A stretch of DNA of 64,000 nucleotides from Heliocidaris erythrogramma (GCA_025617745.1 CM046873.1:29339410-29403409); one strand, 5' to 3'; numbered from the stretch's first letter, positions 1-11,726 are shown. The notes: generated by a model not told the origin, from the sequence alone. A program made the numbers and translations.

Positions 1-1331
1 AGAATGTACATTTCGCCTGGCAGCGCCCCCCCCCCTTCCAGTATGTTACCCCCACAGGGCCCCCTATAGGGCCACTCAGTGTTTCATGAACATTCATTCT
101 TTCTTCATCTATAGAGGTATCTCCATACACAATACCAAGTCTGAGCTATGCCTGGTTCTGGAGAAGATGTTTGAAATTTACATATCTTTTACAATTGGGG
201 GCCCTCCCCCTGGGCCCCCTGGGGGCCACATGTACCATTTTAGCAACTTTGGGTCCCCTACCCCTAAGGATGATTCCTACCAAGTTTGGTTGAATTCCGA
301 TAATGTGTTTTGGAGAAGAAGATCAGAATGTACATTTTGCCTGGCAGCGCCCCCCCCCCCCCCTCCAGTATGTTACCCCCACAGGGCCCCTATAGGGCCA
401 CTCAGAGAAATTTCATGAACAACATTCATTCTTCATCTATGGAGGTATCTCCATACACAATACCAAGTCTGAGCTTTAATTGCCTGGTTCTGGAGAAGAA
501 GATGTTTGAAATTTACATAGCTTTTACAATTGGGGGCCTTCCCCCTGGGCCCCCCTGGGGGCCACATGTACCATTTTAGCAACTTTGGGTCCCCTACCAC
601 TAAGGATGATTCCTACCAAGTTTGGTTGAATTCCGATAATGTGTTTTGGAGAAGAAGATCAGAATGTACATTTTGCCTGGCAGCGCCCCCCCCCCCCCCT
701 TCCAGTATGTTACCCCCACAGGGCCCCTATAGGGCCACTCAGAGAAATTTCATGAACAACATTCATTCTTCATCTATAGAGGTATCTCCATACACAATAC
801 CAAGTCTGAGCTTTGCCTGGTTCTGGAGAAGAAGATGTTTGAAATTTACATAGCTTTTACAATTGGGGGCCTTCCCCCTGGGCCCCCCTGGGCCCCCCTG
901 GGGGCCACATGTACCATTTTAGCAACTTTGGGTCCCCTACCCCTAAGGATGATTCCTACCAAGTTTGGTTGAATTCCGATCATGTGTTTTGGAGAAGAAG
1001 ATCAGAATGTACATTTTGCCTGGCAGCGCCCCCCCCCCTCCAGTATGTTACCCCCACAGGGCCCCTATAGGGCCACTCAAAGAAATTTCATGAACAACAT
1101 TCATTCTTCATCTATAGAGGTATCTCCATACACAATACCAAGTCTGAGCTATGCCTGGTTCTGGAGAAGAAGATGTTTGAAATTTACATAGCTTTTACAA
1201 TTGGGGGCCCTCCCCCTGGGCCCCCCTGGGGGCCACATGTACCATTTTAGCAACTTTGGGTCCCCTACCCCTAAGGATGATTCCTACCAAGTTTGGTTGA
1301 ATTCCGATCATGGGTATTGGAGAAGAAGATG
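1..1331. repeat. ~330-bp tandem repeat, four units, each an internal dimer
   Basis: Units begin with AGAATGTACAT at 1, 325, 661 and 1004 (spacings 324, 336, 343) and the last ends near 1331. Each unit holds two diverged halves, both starting GGAGAAGAAGAT and both containing a TAC(A)CCAAGT-like word, so the unit is an old dimer. Each has a poly-C run of variable length and a CCCCCTGGGCCCCC block, which explains the unit-length differences. Open frames here (for example 86–418 and 530–853) are by-products. The array continues left of the window. With the minisatellite and hairpin that follow, it looks like the body of a non-autonomous transposon. Confidence 0.9.
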
Positions 1332-1348
1332 AAAATGTAAAAAGTTAA

Positions 1349-1443
1349 CGGACGACGGACGACGCACGACGCACGACGCACGACGGACGACGGACAAATT
1401 TCCATCGCAATAGCTCACTCGAGCCTTAGGCTCAGGTGAGCTA
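1349..1443. repeat. GGACGAC/GCACGAC minisatellite plus terminal hairpin
   Basis: About 1349–1395 is a run of GGACGAC and GCACGAC words. At 1411–1443 an imperfect palindrome has arms TAGCTCAC…GAGCC and GGCTC…GTGAGCTA. The layout (tandem units, then a GAC-rich minisatellite, then a hairpin end) is the same as in the element at 57157–58470, although the sequences differ. Confidence 0.75.
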
Positions 1444-2584
1444 AAAATGGTGTGAGATTGAGAATGAGGTGGTCACTATGACAAAATATAGTAGAATTTT
1501 GGAAATACAGCATATCTGATGGCTAGGGGTATTTGTGGAAATTGCAATGTTCAACAAAGTGTATTCATTGACACGAGTATTAAGATATGTTGAAAAATGT
1601 GGTATTTATCTATGAGATTGCATTTACGATTCCATTCCCTTTTATAACAGCATGATATAATTTTTTGACCCTGAGATTATTAAGTTTAAAACCGTACCAA
1701 TATAATACCAGGATATATTTAACGTACGCATTGAATGTATGATTAATAGGTTAGCAAATCTTAAGTGAGGTGGGGCTGCCCAATTTGAAACGTTAACACA
1801 TAGGAATGGGATTAGGGGAGTTATGGTTGAATTGAGTATTTGGATATATGATATTAAATGTTTCCAAGAATATGATGTCTTGTAAAGATACAAGTAACTC
1901 ATTTATAGTATAAGTATATTATTGTCTCAGTAGTGAAGAATGTGAATAGATATATGGGAAGAATATCTTAGGGGATAAAGATTAACAAAGATAAAGATTA
2001 ATCTACACTTTTGGGTTTTGTGTATAATTTGGATTTAACTTGGGGTAATACAATACCATCAGCCAAAGGGGATTTCTTTTTAAATTAGCCAAGGGTGTCT
2101 TCCAAACAAATGTCAAATATATTGGCGGCTTATAAGTGAACTGATATGAATGTTTTGAGGTTTTGGAGGATTTTAAATGGCCAGCCAATTTAAATATATT
2201 AAAGAAAGTTTGTTTTTTTCATAACCAACGTAATCTCATGAGGTATTCTTTTTTTTAAATTTTGCATTGCAGTTCATCACATTTGACTTCCCCCTGCCTC
2301 CCATCTTGTCATCAGTACGACACAACACTATTGAATAGTCATTTGAAAGAATTCTTTCAAATTACGTCCCAACTTATTAAAAAAGTATATTGGTTAAAGA
2401 ATCTATCCCTGGGGGAAGCCAGACCATACCCCTAATCATAATGAGGGGGCATTGTAACCTCTTGCACCCTGATGTAGGTACTGTGGTGTATTGGTCAAAG
2501 TATCTAACCTTGGGGAAAGAGTGTACCCCTGATCACAATGATGGGTGCATTGTTACATAACCTCTCACCCCCAAATGGTGTTAC
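1444..2584 (-). other. Intron downstream of exon 11 (partial), with duplicated exon-edge segment
   Basis: 1444–2400 is unique AT-rich DNA in which I see no gene. At 2420–2500 there is a diverged copy of 2515–2612: both contain TACCCCT(A/G)ATCA, then GCATTGT…ACCTC, then TGATGTAGGTAC (2470 and 2590). The second copy spans the exon 11 donor, so the edge of the exon and its donor region were duplicated into the intron. Confidence 0.6.
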
Positions 2585-2806
2585 CTTCGTGATGTAGGTA
2601 CCGTGGTGGTTGCAGAGCTACCCACGGGAGTGTTATTATTGCAAGTGGTGGAGGTGGTATCGTTGGTAGTACTAGGTGATGTAATGGGAACGCTCCGGTC
2701 CCGGATAGTGCGATCCCGGGCCGGCTCCGTCCTATCCTGGTCTGTGGTAATCTCTGGAGCGATACGGCGCCGTCCACTTCCCCGTGGGGAGGGGAGTATC
2801 ACCTCT
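2585..2806 (-). CDS. mypt1: MYPT exon 11: Arg/Thr/Asn-rich linker
   Basis: The acceptor is ...catccctcaaagtag (weak tract) and the donor is CGAAG|gtaaca. The exon is 222 nt: one base, 73 codons, two bases. It encodes EVILPSPRGSGRRRIAPEI, then TTDQDRTEPARDRTIRDRS, then a Thr/Asn/Ser run (TTNDTTSTTCNNN). Vertebrate MYPT1 also has long Ser/Thr runs before its ERRRSYLTPV segment, which should come next and is not in the window. The exon is clearly GC-rich against its introns. An extra exon could be hidden in the 7.2-kb intron before it, though phase does not require one. Confidence 0.75.
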
Positions 2807-3731
2807 CTACTTTGAGGGATGGGTGTGGTGATTTTTTTTTTTTTGTTGGGGGTTTTTATATGAGAGTTATGTAAGAGATGGATGGGAGGAAAAGGGTAAA
2901 GGAAGATGATGGTTAGATGTAAACACACCCACAGCATAAATAACAACAGGATTCCATAAATACAGAGATATGTGAAGCAATAGTGAGGGAGATATTTCCA
3001 CATGAGATATAAATATATGTATTGGAAACTATGTAAGGAATATATGAGTTAAACGATTACTATAAATACATCATTGTTAATAACCGTCACAAACCAAGAC
3101 CAGTCCTGGAGGTTTTTAGAATTGATTAGCCATTTTATTTCATCTTTCCGTTTATAATCATCTTTAAAAACTCCAGATACATATAAAAAATTTTGTATCC
3201 AAAATGAAAATCAATGGCTTTTGAATGAAGTATGCAACATTTACTCAGCGTTGACTCACAGTGAGTCTGCCAAATATCATGGATTTGTAAGTCTATGATA
3301 TACCCATAAATTTAAAAAAATACTTTAAAATGAAACCTCACTCTTCATTGGGACCTTTGAATTGTTTAATTTTTCATTGTATTGCTTCACAAATCTATCT
3401 ACGAAACTTCAGTTATTCAAATTGTGTACTGAACAAGATGATCAACTCATGCCTTCGAAAAGTCATGCACAAATGTTTCAAAATCCATTCCAACATCTAA
3501 AAGTCAATCTAAATTTGTCATAATCAGAAAACAATAGATGATATAAACACTCTCAACAAAAAGGAATATTCCATTTCAAGGTGGGTTTGAACACCTCAAC
3601 ATCATGGGAGGGGACGTTCAAACACAGCAATTAAACTTGAAAATATAACTCTTGGGATTTCTAGCAAGAGTACTTACTTATTGTACGAATCTTACAACAT
3701 ATATTGTACTTCAGTTGATTGGTAATTTTGC

Positions 3732-3967
3732 TTAACCCGTGGAACACCAAACCCATGACATTTCATTGAAACCACACATAAATGCATCTTATATGAACAA
3801 TTCACACACACACAAACACAAGTGGGTTCAATGTATGAGAGGAATATGCTGTAAGACGATGATGGAAGATTTGAATATGATTAAGATTTGAATATGATTA
3901 TAATTGAATTTGTAGGCGACTTCATGTGGGTTCAACGATAATTGAGGGTTGGGTGTTCCAGGGTTAA
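3732..3967. mobile_element. TTAA-type MITE (piggyBac-like ends), family C
   Basis: The left end TTAACCCGTGGAACACCAAA is mirrored by the right end TTTGGTGTTCC-like …GGGTGTTCCAGGGTTAA. Flanking TTAA with CCC…GGG termini is the known signature of piggyBac-superfamily insertions. The ~236-bp interior has no coding potential and itself contains loosely inverted GTGGGTTCAA words. Confidence 0.75.
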
Positions 3968-5338
3968 CAATACTAAATGGATTCACTCGTAAAGCTGTAC
4001 TGGCTTGTAGACAACACTGCCCTCTACTGTCAGTTCTTCATTGTGCAATGATATTGAAATGAAGCAAGCAAAGTAAGACCCCTGTGACATCTATGCAGAG
4101 TGGTACCATTTTTTAATCCTTACGTGATTAATGAGAGAAATATCCTACAAATTTGGACCACTCTGCTCTCTTTACTGACTAAAAAGATACGAGGAAATGC
4201 AGGGAATTCAAACTCTAGAAATTCTTCCAAATTCTCTCTAATGGTTAAAAAAAAAATATATGCTGAAATTACAAACATTAAAGGAAAACAACAGCACCCA
4301 TTAAACTTTGAATTTGTGGAAGAAAAAATGAAAAATACAGCACTACATGATAAAAATGTCTACATGAAACCAAGAGCAAAGTGAAAATAGGCACGGGTAT
4401 AAGAGTCTGATGTAGATGATCTACTGCAGGAAATAAAATGATAGAAAAGTGATCAACTTAAAGGTGAAAAAAAGAAGAGGAAGAACATGAAAGAATAAGA
4501 AGCCTCAGAAGGGGGAAAATGCGTCATAGTTGGACGGGATGTTGCTATAGGTATTCTAATTTGATTTATATTTTGTTGAAAAGAGTCGTTTCAGCACCTG
4601 CATCTCTTTGAATTGCAGAGATATTTTTTTCTTCTTTCGAAAGGACTTTAATGTTTCAAGTCTCATTCTGTCCTTTTTCCCTAAATATTCTACTCATTTC
4701 AAATGAAAATTGCAAACTGCATAAATCGATATAATGTAGGAATATATGAAATCGAAATTCTAGCACAGTGAGCCGAGTGGAAGGAATAAAAGTACATGCT
4801 GGGAATTCCTGTATTAACTATTATTCTTTATCAATGATTGATGTTATTCCTCATGATTCACACTGGATATACATGTATGGAACTTGATGACTATTGTCCA
4901 AACAAATGCAGGCTGCATGATCAACCAAAAATCATGTACGGTATAAACAAATTATGGAACTTGATGGTTGCTTAAAAGTATATGAGGACATGAATAATAA
5001 GCGTATAAAAACAGGTGTCATGACATAATAGACCAATAATGTGGGTGTATGAATCTGGGTGTGTAGCAAGTCATCGAAGTTGAATGCACATCATGATTCA
5101 ATGGAAATTTACTTTTTTTCTTTTTTGGTAATACAAGTATTTAATCATTGTAAGATTATGACCATGTAAGAAAATAAAACTGAAATTTTCCCCCCAAAAT
5201 TTAATCTTCACATGACGAGAGATCTGAAATCAAATGTTTTAATCATAAAATGCCATTCCCCTACTTTTTTCACTGCACGGGCTAAGGTTGTTCTTTTATC
5301 TTTTAGATCTTTTTTTTCAATTGCCATTTGCATCCATC

Positions 5339-5387
5339 GCTATGTCAGGCATGCTCAAACTCTCCATAAGAGCTTGCCTGACATAGC
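5339..5387. repeat. 18-bp-arm hairpin
   Basis: The arms GCTATGTCAGGCATGCTC (5339–5356) and GAGCTTGCCTGACATAGC (5370–5387) pair with a single mismatch around a 13-nt loop. It is shorter than a normal animal pre-miRNA stem and has no extended flanking pairing, so I list it only as a structure. Confidence 0.7.
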
Positions 5388-7036
5388 ACCATCTCATTTC
5401 AAGTATTCTCTTTATGGCAGGCCAAAGAATATACTCGTATTACAAGACTGTTATGAATGCATGAACCCAATTTGTGGTCTTCTAGTTTTCCTAATAGCAC
5501 TGTTGAGGGTGCTTAACTTTGTATGAAGACTTTTACAATAAGACACTTTAAAATATTTTACATTGGTAGAAATATTCTCTTTTGTGATTTCATCCCCCCC
5601 CCCTTTCTCCCATTGTCTCAACAATATCCCTAAATGTTTGTTGTGTTGGTATGGATCATATACGGAAGAGGGTAGAAGGAGAAAGGAAAATAAAGTCACT
5701 TCAGTAGATCAAAACAAAATACAAGGTTGAGGGACAATTTTAAATCTTTGTTTTCTCTTCTCTGCCCAAAGTTATGCGAAAGAAGAATTTAAAGATGTTA
5801 GCAAAAAAACAATTTCCCTTTCTTATACAAGCAATCGTTTGTCTGATAGGCATAATCAACAAGAAATTTCTAAATTTTCAATCACTTCCAAACGTCTATA
5901 ATCTTAGTTTCAGTCTTCGCATGACAGCAAGACAGGAAAGCTTGCTTTACGAAGAGGAAAATCTATGCACATTGAAGAACTTTCTTACATGCCTGACAGA
6001 GTTGGTAGATTGAGAATACTTGTCTAAAAACAAAATTGCACAAGGAAGATCAAAATAAGAGAGGCCTATTTGCATGAATAATTGCTACATAGATCTTCAA
6101 AAGGAACATTGCACATGAACAAGGTATGCTTTGGCAAAGTAAGATAATATATAAATACTTTATCAACAGTTTGACTATCATTTTGTACAATTCAAGACAT
6201 TATTGCAGCTACTGTCTCTAAACACGTCCATATCAACCAATATTCTAACTTTTACAAAACTTGATCCCTACACAGGATGAATGGAACCGGTGCCGACACC
6301 ACCCATATCTTAATAATTCTATCAATAAGCAATCAGGGTAAACCACTGCAAAGTTTACATGCCCTGTTCACAAGGGCTATAGCCTAAAGGAGAAAAATTG
6401 CAGGGGCCCTGTGGGTGATTTTCTGTGAGAAAACCGACCACATCCAAGAGGACCAGTTGGGTGATGCTCTCGATCTGAGAGGGTCCTCTGATGGCTGACG
6501 GAGGGCGAACTGTGGAGAGAGCCCTCGCTGAATGCATCAACAGATGTTTCTCACAAGCTCCCAACTGTGTTTAGGGATCCATCCTGGGATGTTTTAGGCC
6601 TCAATATTTCCTTAGCATCAGATCATCACATGTGGCCTTCTGTCCTTCATTTGCAACATTTCTGTCTTTCAGCGTTCAACTTTAATCAACTTTCCAAGTT
6701 TTCCTGCACGCTTTTATTGTCGAGATGACTATCACGATGAGACTTCTTAGACTAAATAATGTACTTCAGGTAGAGGACAAGAAGTTCAAGATTGAAGAGC
6801 AGTTAGGACACTGCTAAGTGTCCATATGAGCAATTCACATGATCAAGGACAGCTATAGATGTAATTCCTTTTAAATATAAGTCTAAGTATGCATTCATAC
6901 TGAATGACACAGATGATGATGATGAGCATTCACGAACATGGACTACAGAAAATATGCACAATATTTTCCAGACTAGCCTTTAAAAGGCATATGAGCAATT
7001 CATGCTTTCTTCTCAAGCACGTTGATGGTTCAAGCA

Positions 7037-8830
7037 TCAGTCAAGATTAGCAGACTTAGTTGGCTCGTTCATAATCGGGAAAACAAAGCAAAGTTTCTGA
7101 TCATTGCCCACTGGTCTGTAGGGTGAGAATATTTGCAGACGATTTTGAAGACTCCCTACAGACAGACTCATCTCGCAGTCAAATGTAGATGATAAAACTT
7201 GACAGAACAACTGCAATGATTGTACAGCTCTGTTCATGGTTCTGCCAGTGTCCATATATGGCTGTTAACACACTAACGAAGACCTCTCAAACAAACGTTG
7301 ACATTCTGAAGATGTGTCCTTGTTATTTCGCTCATGTCTCCACTTCACAATGGGAAGGGGAAAATTGTCCACTGAACTATACTTGGAAGAGATGTATTGT
7401 TTTCCAAGAATATGCTTGATGAATTCCAGCTGGTGCTGACCTTATTCTTTCAAGAACTCATTACTTCCAGATACACTCTGCAGATGGTTGGAAATGGTAA
7501 TGCAAATGATGATGATGTAAATGAGTAATAATAACTTGTTGAATCCTCTATGATGAAATTCTTTATTAGCACCACTGAACTGGTCGTTGCGAGCTGCAGA
7601 ACATTTGACAAAGAGTCTTCGAAGACTGCATAGTTCATGTTGTCAGTCACTTCAAGGTTGTCATAAAGAGGAATGGAGCTGTAGATCCTTATGCCATATG
7701 ACATCAGCTAGCCAGACGAGCTAGAGCTTTACCACAGTAGTCTTCAGGTGATTTCAGATATGGCTCCTGTTCTTTGTAACATTTAATTTGGCATGAAGAG
7801 GTATGTAGAAGTAGATATTTAGACATTAGGACATCCTGTAGCCATAAAAGCTGAGGATATGCCAGTCATCTGTAACGCCAGTTACAGACAGATTACAAAG
7901 ATTTGCAGACGTTCTGATTGACTTCACTTGTTACCAAGTAAAGTTGACAATGAATGCCAGGATAGTTTTACAGGAACTGCCGAGTACACTTGCTACAAGG
8001 ACTCACTAAATGAAAGATGACATGTGAGTACATGTGTGGGTTCCTACTGTGGCTGCACTGGTACAAATGACAGCCTCTTGATCTCCAAACAACCACTGAC
8101 AGTATCACACGAAGATTCCAATTCTTGCATTTTTCCCATTTACAGAAGATGATGACGAACTTGTTTTCATCTGCAGAAAGTTGGATACGATCTAAATCAA
8201 AGCCAGAAGCTTTTTGACAATTGATGCGACATATATGAAGTTTTTCTTGAACATCATTTCCTAATTTTTAAATGTTTCAGCTGTTTCTCATGTCATATTG
8301 AATGAAATCAATGATGGTTTCCTGTGAGTTTCTTGTTAAACATGTGATGGTGTTGTTGCGATTGAGTGTCACAATAAATTCTCTGACAAGAATTGCAGAT
8401 ACACATGAACGATTAACTGTTCCTTCAACAATTGTAAAGATAAATGCAGCCCTGATGTTTTCTAGCCTCTGCATACATTGCATCTGTTTCACAGGCTTGA
8501 AGCCGCGTTTGTGTGGGGTGCAGTTGAACCTCCTGCAACAAAGTTTACATCATCCAGATGCTTCAGCCCACTAGGAAGTTTTGGAGTGTGCTTATATTCT
8601 TGATGGGGACTTCACCCCAAACACAATCTCCAGGGAATAGAAAACATCCTAGGATGTAAGGAGCAACAGTTCATCTCTCCAGATCACCTCCCTCTGGCCT
8701 TCAGAGGACCCGTCAGAAAATGTGAGCAAACGTGAGATGGTCTGGCGATCCTACTAGAAAGGCATAACTGCCGTCATCACTCTTTGGCACCAAGCTGTCA
8801 ATTCCTTTAAAATTGCTCTTTGATCACTCA
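7037..8830 (-). pseudogene. Decayed coding-like tract, unknown family
   Basis: Read on the minus strand, successive open segments in changing frames look protein-like rather than random. They include IDSLVPKSDDGSYAFLVGS near 8800, LPSGLKHLDDVNFVAGG near 8560, a 71-codon segment with FTIVEGTVNRSCVSAILV (8277–8492), ADENKFVIIFCKWEKCK near 8165, KEQEPYLKSPEDYCGKALA near 7740, NMNYAVFEDSLSNVLQLA (7450–7704) and YRPVGNDQKLCFVFPIMNE (7037–7255). Stops and frameshifts separate them and no splice sites fit. I do not recognise the protein. It could be an old intronless gene copy, a transposon remnant, or chance; it lies in the same orientation as the host gene. Confidence 0.33.
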
Positions 8831-9021
8831 AAGAATACAAACAGGACACAGGATTCTAAAATTTGCTTAATACATGAAGACATGAAATGCTTCTCAAAAA
8901 CAAGGCTAAGAAACAAAAAAGACACTACATGTATATACTGTAAGGCACTTCTTGGGCATACACCCTTCTAGCAGGTCGCCTGACCTGTTTCCACTTTTAA
9001 TTTCTCCTCCCGGTCCTCTGC

Positions 9022-9160
9022 AATATGGCATGGTTTTTCCGCACAGTACCACACAGTGGACCCACTGCAAATCTTCTACCCGCTCGGCAGGTCAAATGTT
9101 CTAGTATTCTCAGTTTGCAGAGGTGCAATTCTCCTACTGCACAGAAAAACCACACCATAT
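9022..9160. mobile_element. Hairpin MITE-like element (~140 bp)
   Basis: The left arm AATATGGCATGGTTTTTCCG (9022–) pairs with the right arm …GAAAAACCACACCATAT (–9160), with about 24 of 27 positions matching. A second inner pairing (CTGCAAA…TTTGCAG) lies inside. The structure is that of a foldback element; I saw no second copy in the window. Confidence 0.6.
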
Positions 9161-9983
9161 GTGAAAGGGACACAGCCTGGCACTGTGCAAAGTTCCATTC
9201 ATCCAGATATGGGCTACTAACAACAAAATATAACAATCTCTTTGCATATAGGAGTAACTTAACCAAATATTTTAACCTGCAAACAGGTAAGAAATGCAAA
9301 CTTTCCATTCCCTAATTTCTATCAAAGTAATTCAGCCCAAAGAAAAAGGAAAACCTTTGTTATATGCACACTATATCCATTTCTATTTCTTTCAAATAAT
9401 TGCATATATAGTATATCTCACAATATCTCACATGATATAATTATTTGAATATTGAACAAGGGAAAGTATCATACAGTTCTACTATACAGTCAACATTTCG
9501 CTCAAAAAAAATCAAGAAGAAAACAAATTAACGATTACACGAATAGATATTTAATAAGACAGGTAAAGACAGGTAAAAATAACTGAGGAACTCATTTGAA
9601 AACTGTGAAGGATGAAATAAAGTTTTAACCAAAATACCATGTGTTTCTTACAGGAGATAATATATAACAATGGGCTATACAAATTATTTTCTGAAGACTC
9701 TTCAACAAACACAAATCTGATGCAACTGCGTTGCTTTGAGCAAAGCAACTCCGTAGAACAGCGAATGTCAAGCCCTTGCTTCAACAATGCACAGCAAAAG
9801 GAGGCTTTGGTGTGCTGTGAACGGCGCTGCTTGCATTAGATTTATGTCAGTGTGAAGGGTCTTCGACATCGGTGTTAAAAATACAAGACAGAGAGCACTG
9901 GCAAGGACTGGACGACGAGAATACAATCATTTGTTTGTAGAATGGTGAATTATCTTTTTTTAATAGGCATCTTTATAACAAAC

Positions 9984-10057
9984 CTGCTCGGTTCCGACTC
10001 CACTGTTTTGGTGGAGGATGGAGGTGCTGGTCGGGTTACCCGCTGGTTCTCCCAGGG
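9984..10057 (-). CDS. mypt1: MYPT exon 10: short Pro/Ser/Thr linker
   Basis: The acceptor ...ccgtctctcgtattccgtacag follows a ~350-bp pyrimidine-rich tract, and the donor is GCAG|gtttgt. The exon is 74 nt, phase 0 in and phase 2 out. It encodes PWENQRVTRPAPPSS then TKTVESEPS; the last AG joins A of exon 11 (Arg). It has no strong similarity of its own. The call depends on the splice-site pair, on phase agreement with exons 9 and 11, and on contrast with the simple-sequence DNA around it. Other reading frames are either closed or phase-incompatible. Confidence 0.7.
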
Positions 10058-11004
10058 CTGTACGGAATACGAGAGACGGAGAGACGGAGAGACGGAGAGA
10101 CAGAAAGAGAACGATAGACAGATACAGACAGCAACACATACACATAGAGATAGAGTGAACGTGAGAATGAAGAGAGTGAAAAAGAGAAAGGGGCCAAAAA
10201 TTGAAGGAGGAAAGAAGGAGAGAAGGGAGCAAGACAAGACCAGAAACAGGGACAAAGATGGACAGATAGAAGGAGACAGAGGCAGAGAGAGCATGACATA
10301 CCGTGGGAGGGGAAATAGAGAGAAAGAAATGTATCAAGGAAATATGCATAGAGTGAGATAGAGAGAGTGTGAGTGAGAGAAATGGAGAAAGAAAGAGAGA
10401 GAAGATACATACATTCAGTCAGTCAATGGCAGATAAGGTAAACGTGAATCACATTGGGAAAAGAACATGAAATCCTCATTCCTTGTTATTCATCTTACAT
10501 TTTTAAAATGCTAAGTTAATCAAATTTGATTAAAAGTGAAAAAAAAACCATGGATAGCAGTGCACTGTATGTTATAAACATCAGGACTTATTAAATTAAA
10601 CATTTAGTGGAAAGAAGTATTTTACAAGAGACATACACTTAAGAATCACAAGTAAAGAAAAGTGGCATTGGTTTGGAGTGCTGAAAGTAGAGTATTTCTT
10701 TTGTGTGACTTAAAACAGTTTTACATCAGAAGGCAATGGGGATAAAATGAAATATCAAAAAAGTGATTTCAAAATGTATATTTTTGTTGGTGTCATTTCT
10801 GATGACAACACAAATACAAATATATAATATAATTCAAAAGTACATATACAGCGGACATGACATTTAAGAGATTCGTTCTCACATGAGACTGTTCTTACAC
10901 GAGGTCTCATAACTTTCTACTACTTTTCCATTTTATATAATCTGTGTAAACAGGAAAGGAAAGTGTGGAGGGTGAACTATTAAAGAGAGAGAGAGAGGAC
11001 ATAC
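10058..11004 (-). other. Intron 9 with giant pyrimidine tract before exon 10
   Basis: Plus-strand 10067–10410 is almost pure purine (GAGACGGAGAGA-type words), so on the transcript strand it is a ~350-nt pyrimidine tract running straight into the exon 10 acceptor. The long open frames here (Lys/Glu/Arg-rich on plus, Ser/Leu-rich on minus) are products of this simple sequence. 10410–11004 is AT-rich with nothing recognised. Confidence 0.75.
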
Positions 11005-11244
11005 TGCTGGAGGCTTTGTTTCTGGCTTTGACGTTGGTATTCGGGGCGTCGAGGCGGACCGGGCCAACTTATCAGCCGGAGTTTCGGTCTTCTTCGGTTC
11101 CGGGACCACACTGGAACTGGTGGTCTTCCTGAGACCGGTCCTCCATGCGGGTACCTCTTCTTCTTGTTTCTTGTCCTGCTTTGGAGGGGGCAGCTTGGCC
11201 TGGGCTTGCTGAGGGGCTAAGGGCTTAGGTGAAAAACTAGGCAT
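11005..11244 (-). CDS. mypt1: MYPT exon 9: conserved central segment (WRTGLRKT, RSASTPR)
   Basis: The acceptor ...gtgcgacccatag follows a ~200-bp pyrimidine-rich tract (purine on the plus strand, 11258–11460), and the donor is GCA|gtatgt. The exon is 240 nt, phase 0/0, 80 codons. It encodes a Pro/Gln/Lys-rich start (KPLAPQQAQAKLPPPKQ), then VPAWRTGLRKTTSSS and DKLARSASTPRIPTSK. Vertebrate MYPT1 has TWRLGLRKTGS and TRSASSPRL in the same order. From memory of the family, the Ser residues in these motifs are phosphorylated by NUAK-type kinases and recruit 14-3-3. This is the strongest linker-region evidence for the family assignment. Confidence 0.93.
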
Positions 11245-11698
11245 CTATGGGTCGCACAGGGAGTGAGAGAGAGAGAGAGGGAGAGAGAGGTATGGGAGAC
11301 ACAAAGAGACAAAGGAGAGACAGGGGGACAGTTAGGAGAAAAAAGGGAGAAAAATAGAAACAGAGTGGGAAGCACAGAAAGAGAGAAAAGTACCAAAAGC
11401 AAAAGAGAGGGAAAAGGCAAGAGGCAGAAGACAAGAAGAACAAGGAAACAAAAACAAAGCAAGTTAATAATTATATAAACACCAAGAATTATCCAACTGA
11501 ATCTTTTTTTTAGCCTGACTTATCACATGATTGTAATATTCAAAGAATTGTTTTACTATTACAAAAAAGATGACAAGACATTTGAACAGTTTTTTCCCTC
11601 TTAATATCCATCTTCTCATAAGACCATACAAAGCTTTACTGTTCTCGAAATACTACTCCATCCAAGACAGCCAATTTTGAAATGTCTTGTTTTTGCCT

Positions 11699-11726
11699 CT
11701 GACGAAGTTTCTGCTAGGATCGAAAC
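11699..11726 (+). ncRNA. Hammerhead-ribozyme-like core, possible Penelope-like element remnant
   Basis: CTGACGA at 11699–11705 fits the hammerhead CUGANGA box, and GAAAC at 11722–11726 fits the GAAA box. The 16 bases between can form a poor stem II (GTTTC/GGATC with one mismatch and one wobble). Known: Penelope-like retroelements of marine animals carry such hammerheads in their terminal repeats. The cleavage-site strand was not identified and the stem is weak. Confidence 0.25.

Larger units (their letters stand above)
2807..9983 (-). other. Intron 10 (7.2 kb)
   Basis: It contains a TTAA-type MITE (3732–3967), a short hairpin (5339–5387), a decayed coding-like tract (7037–8830) and a long hairpin (9022–9160). 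Between these I see no supported gene. The open frames at 4100–4384, 5212–5526 and 5774–6013 have no recognisable domain and atypical composition. A GC-richer patch at 6380–6560 has open minus-strand frames but no convincing splice pair. Confidence 0.6.

Noticed and set aside
86..1191. Four open frames with Pro-rich products
   Set aside because: They recur in register with the ~330-bp tandem units and translate poly-C and GGGCCC blocks; no splice or start context.
4100..4384. 94-codon plus-strand Lys/Asn-rich frame
   Set aside because: AT-rich chance frame; no motif and no supporting signals.
6380..6564. GC-richer patch with open minus-strand frames (STVRPPSAIRGPSQIES)
   Set aside because: No convincing splice pair in phase with exons 10 and 11; left unassigned.
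9942..10410. Overlapping open frames on both strands (charged or Ser/Leu-rich)
   Set aside because: Products of GA/CT simple sequence; only 9984–10057 has a splice-site pair and fits the gene.
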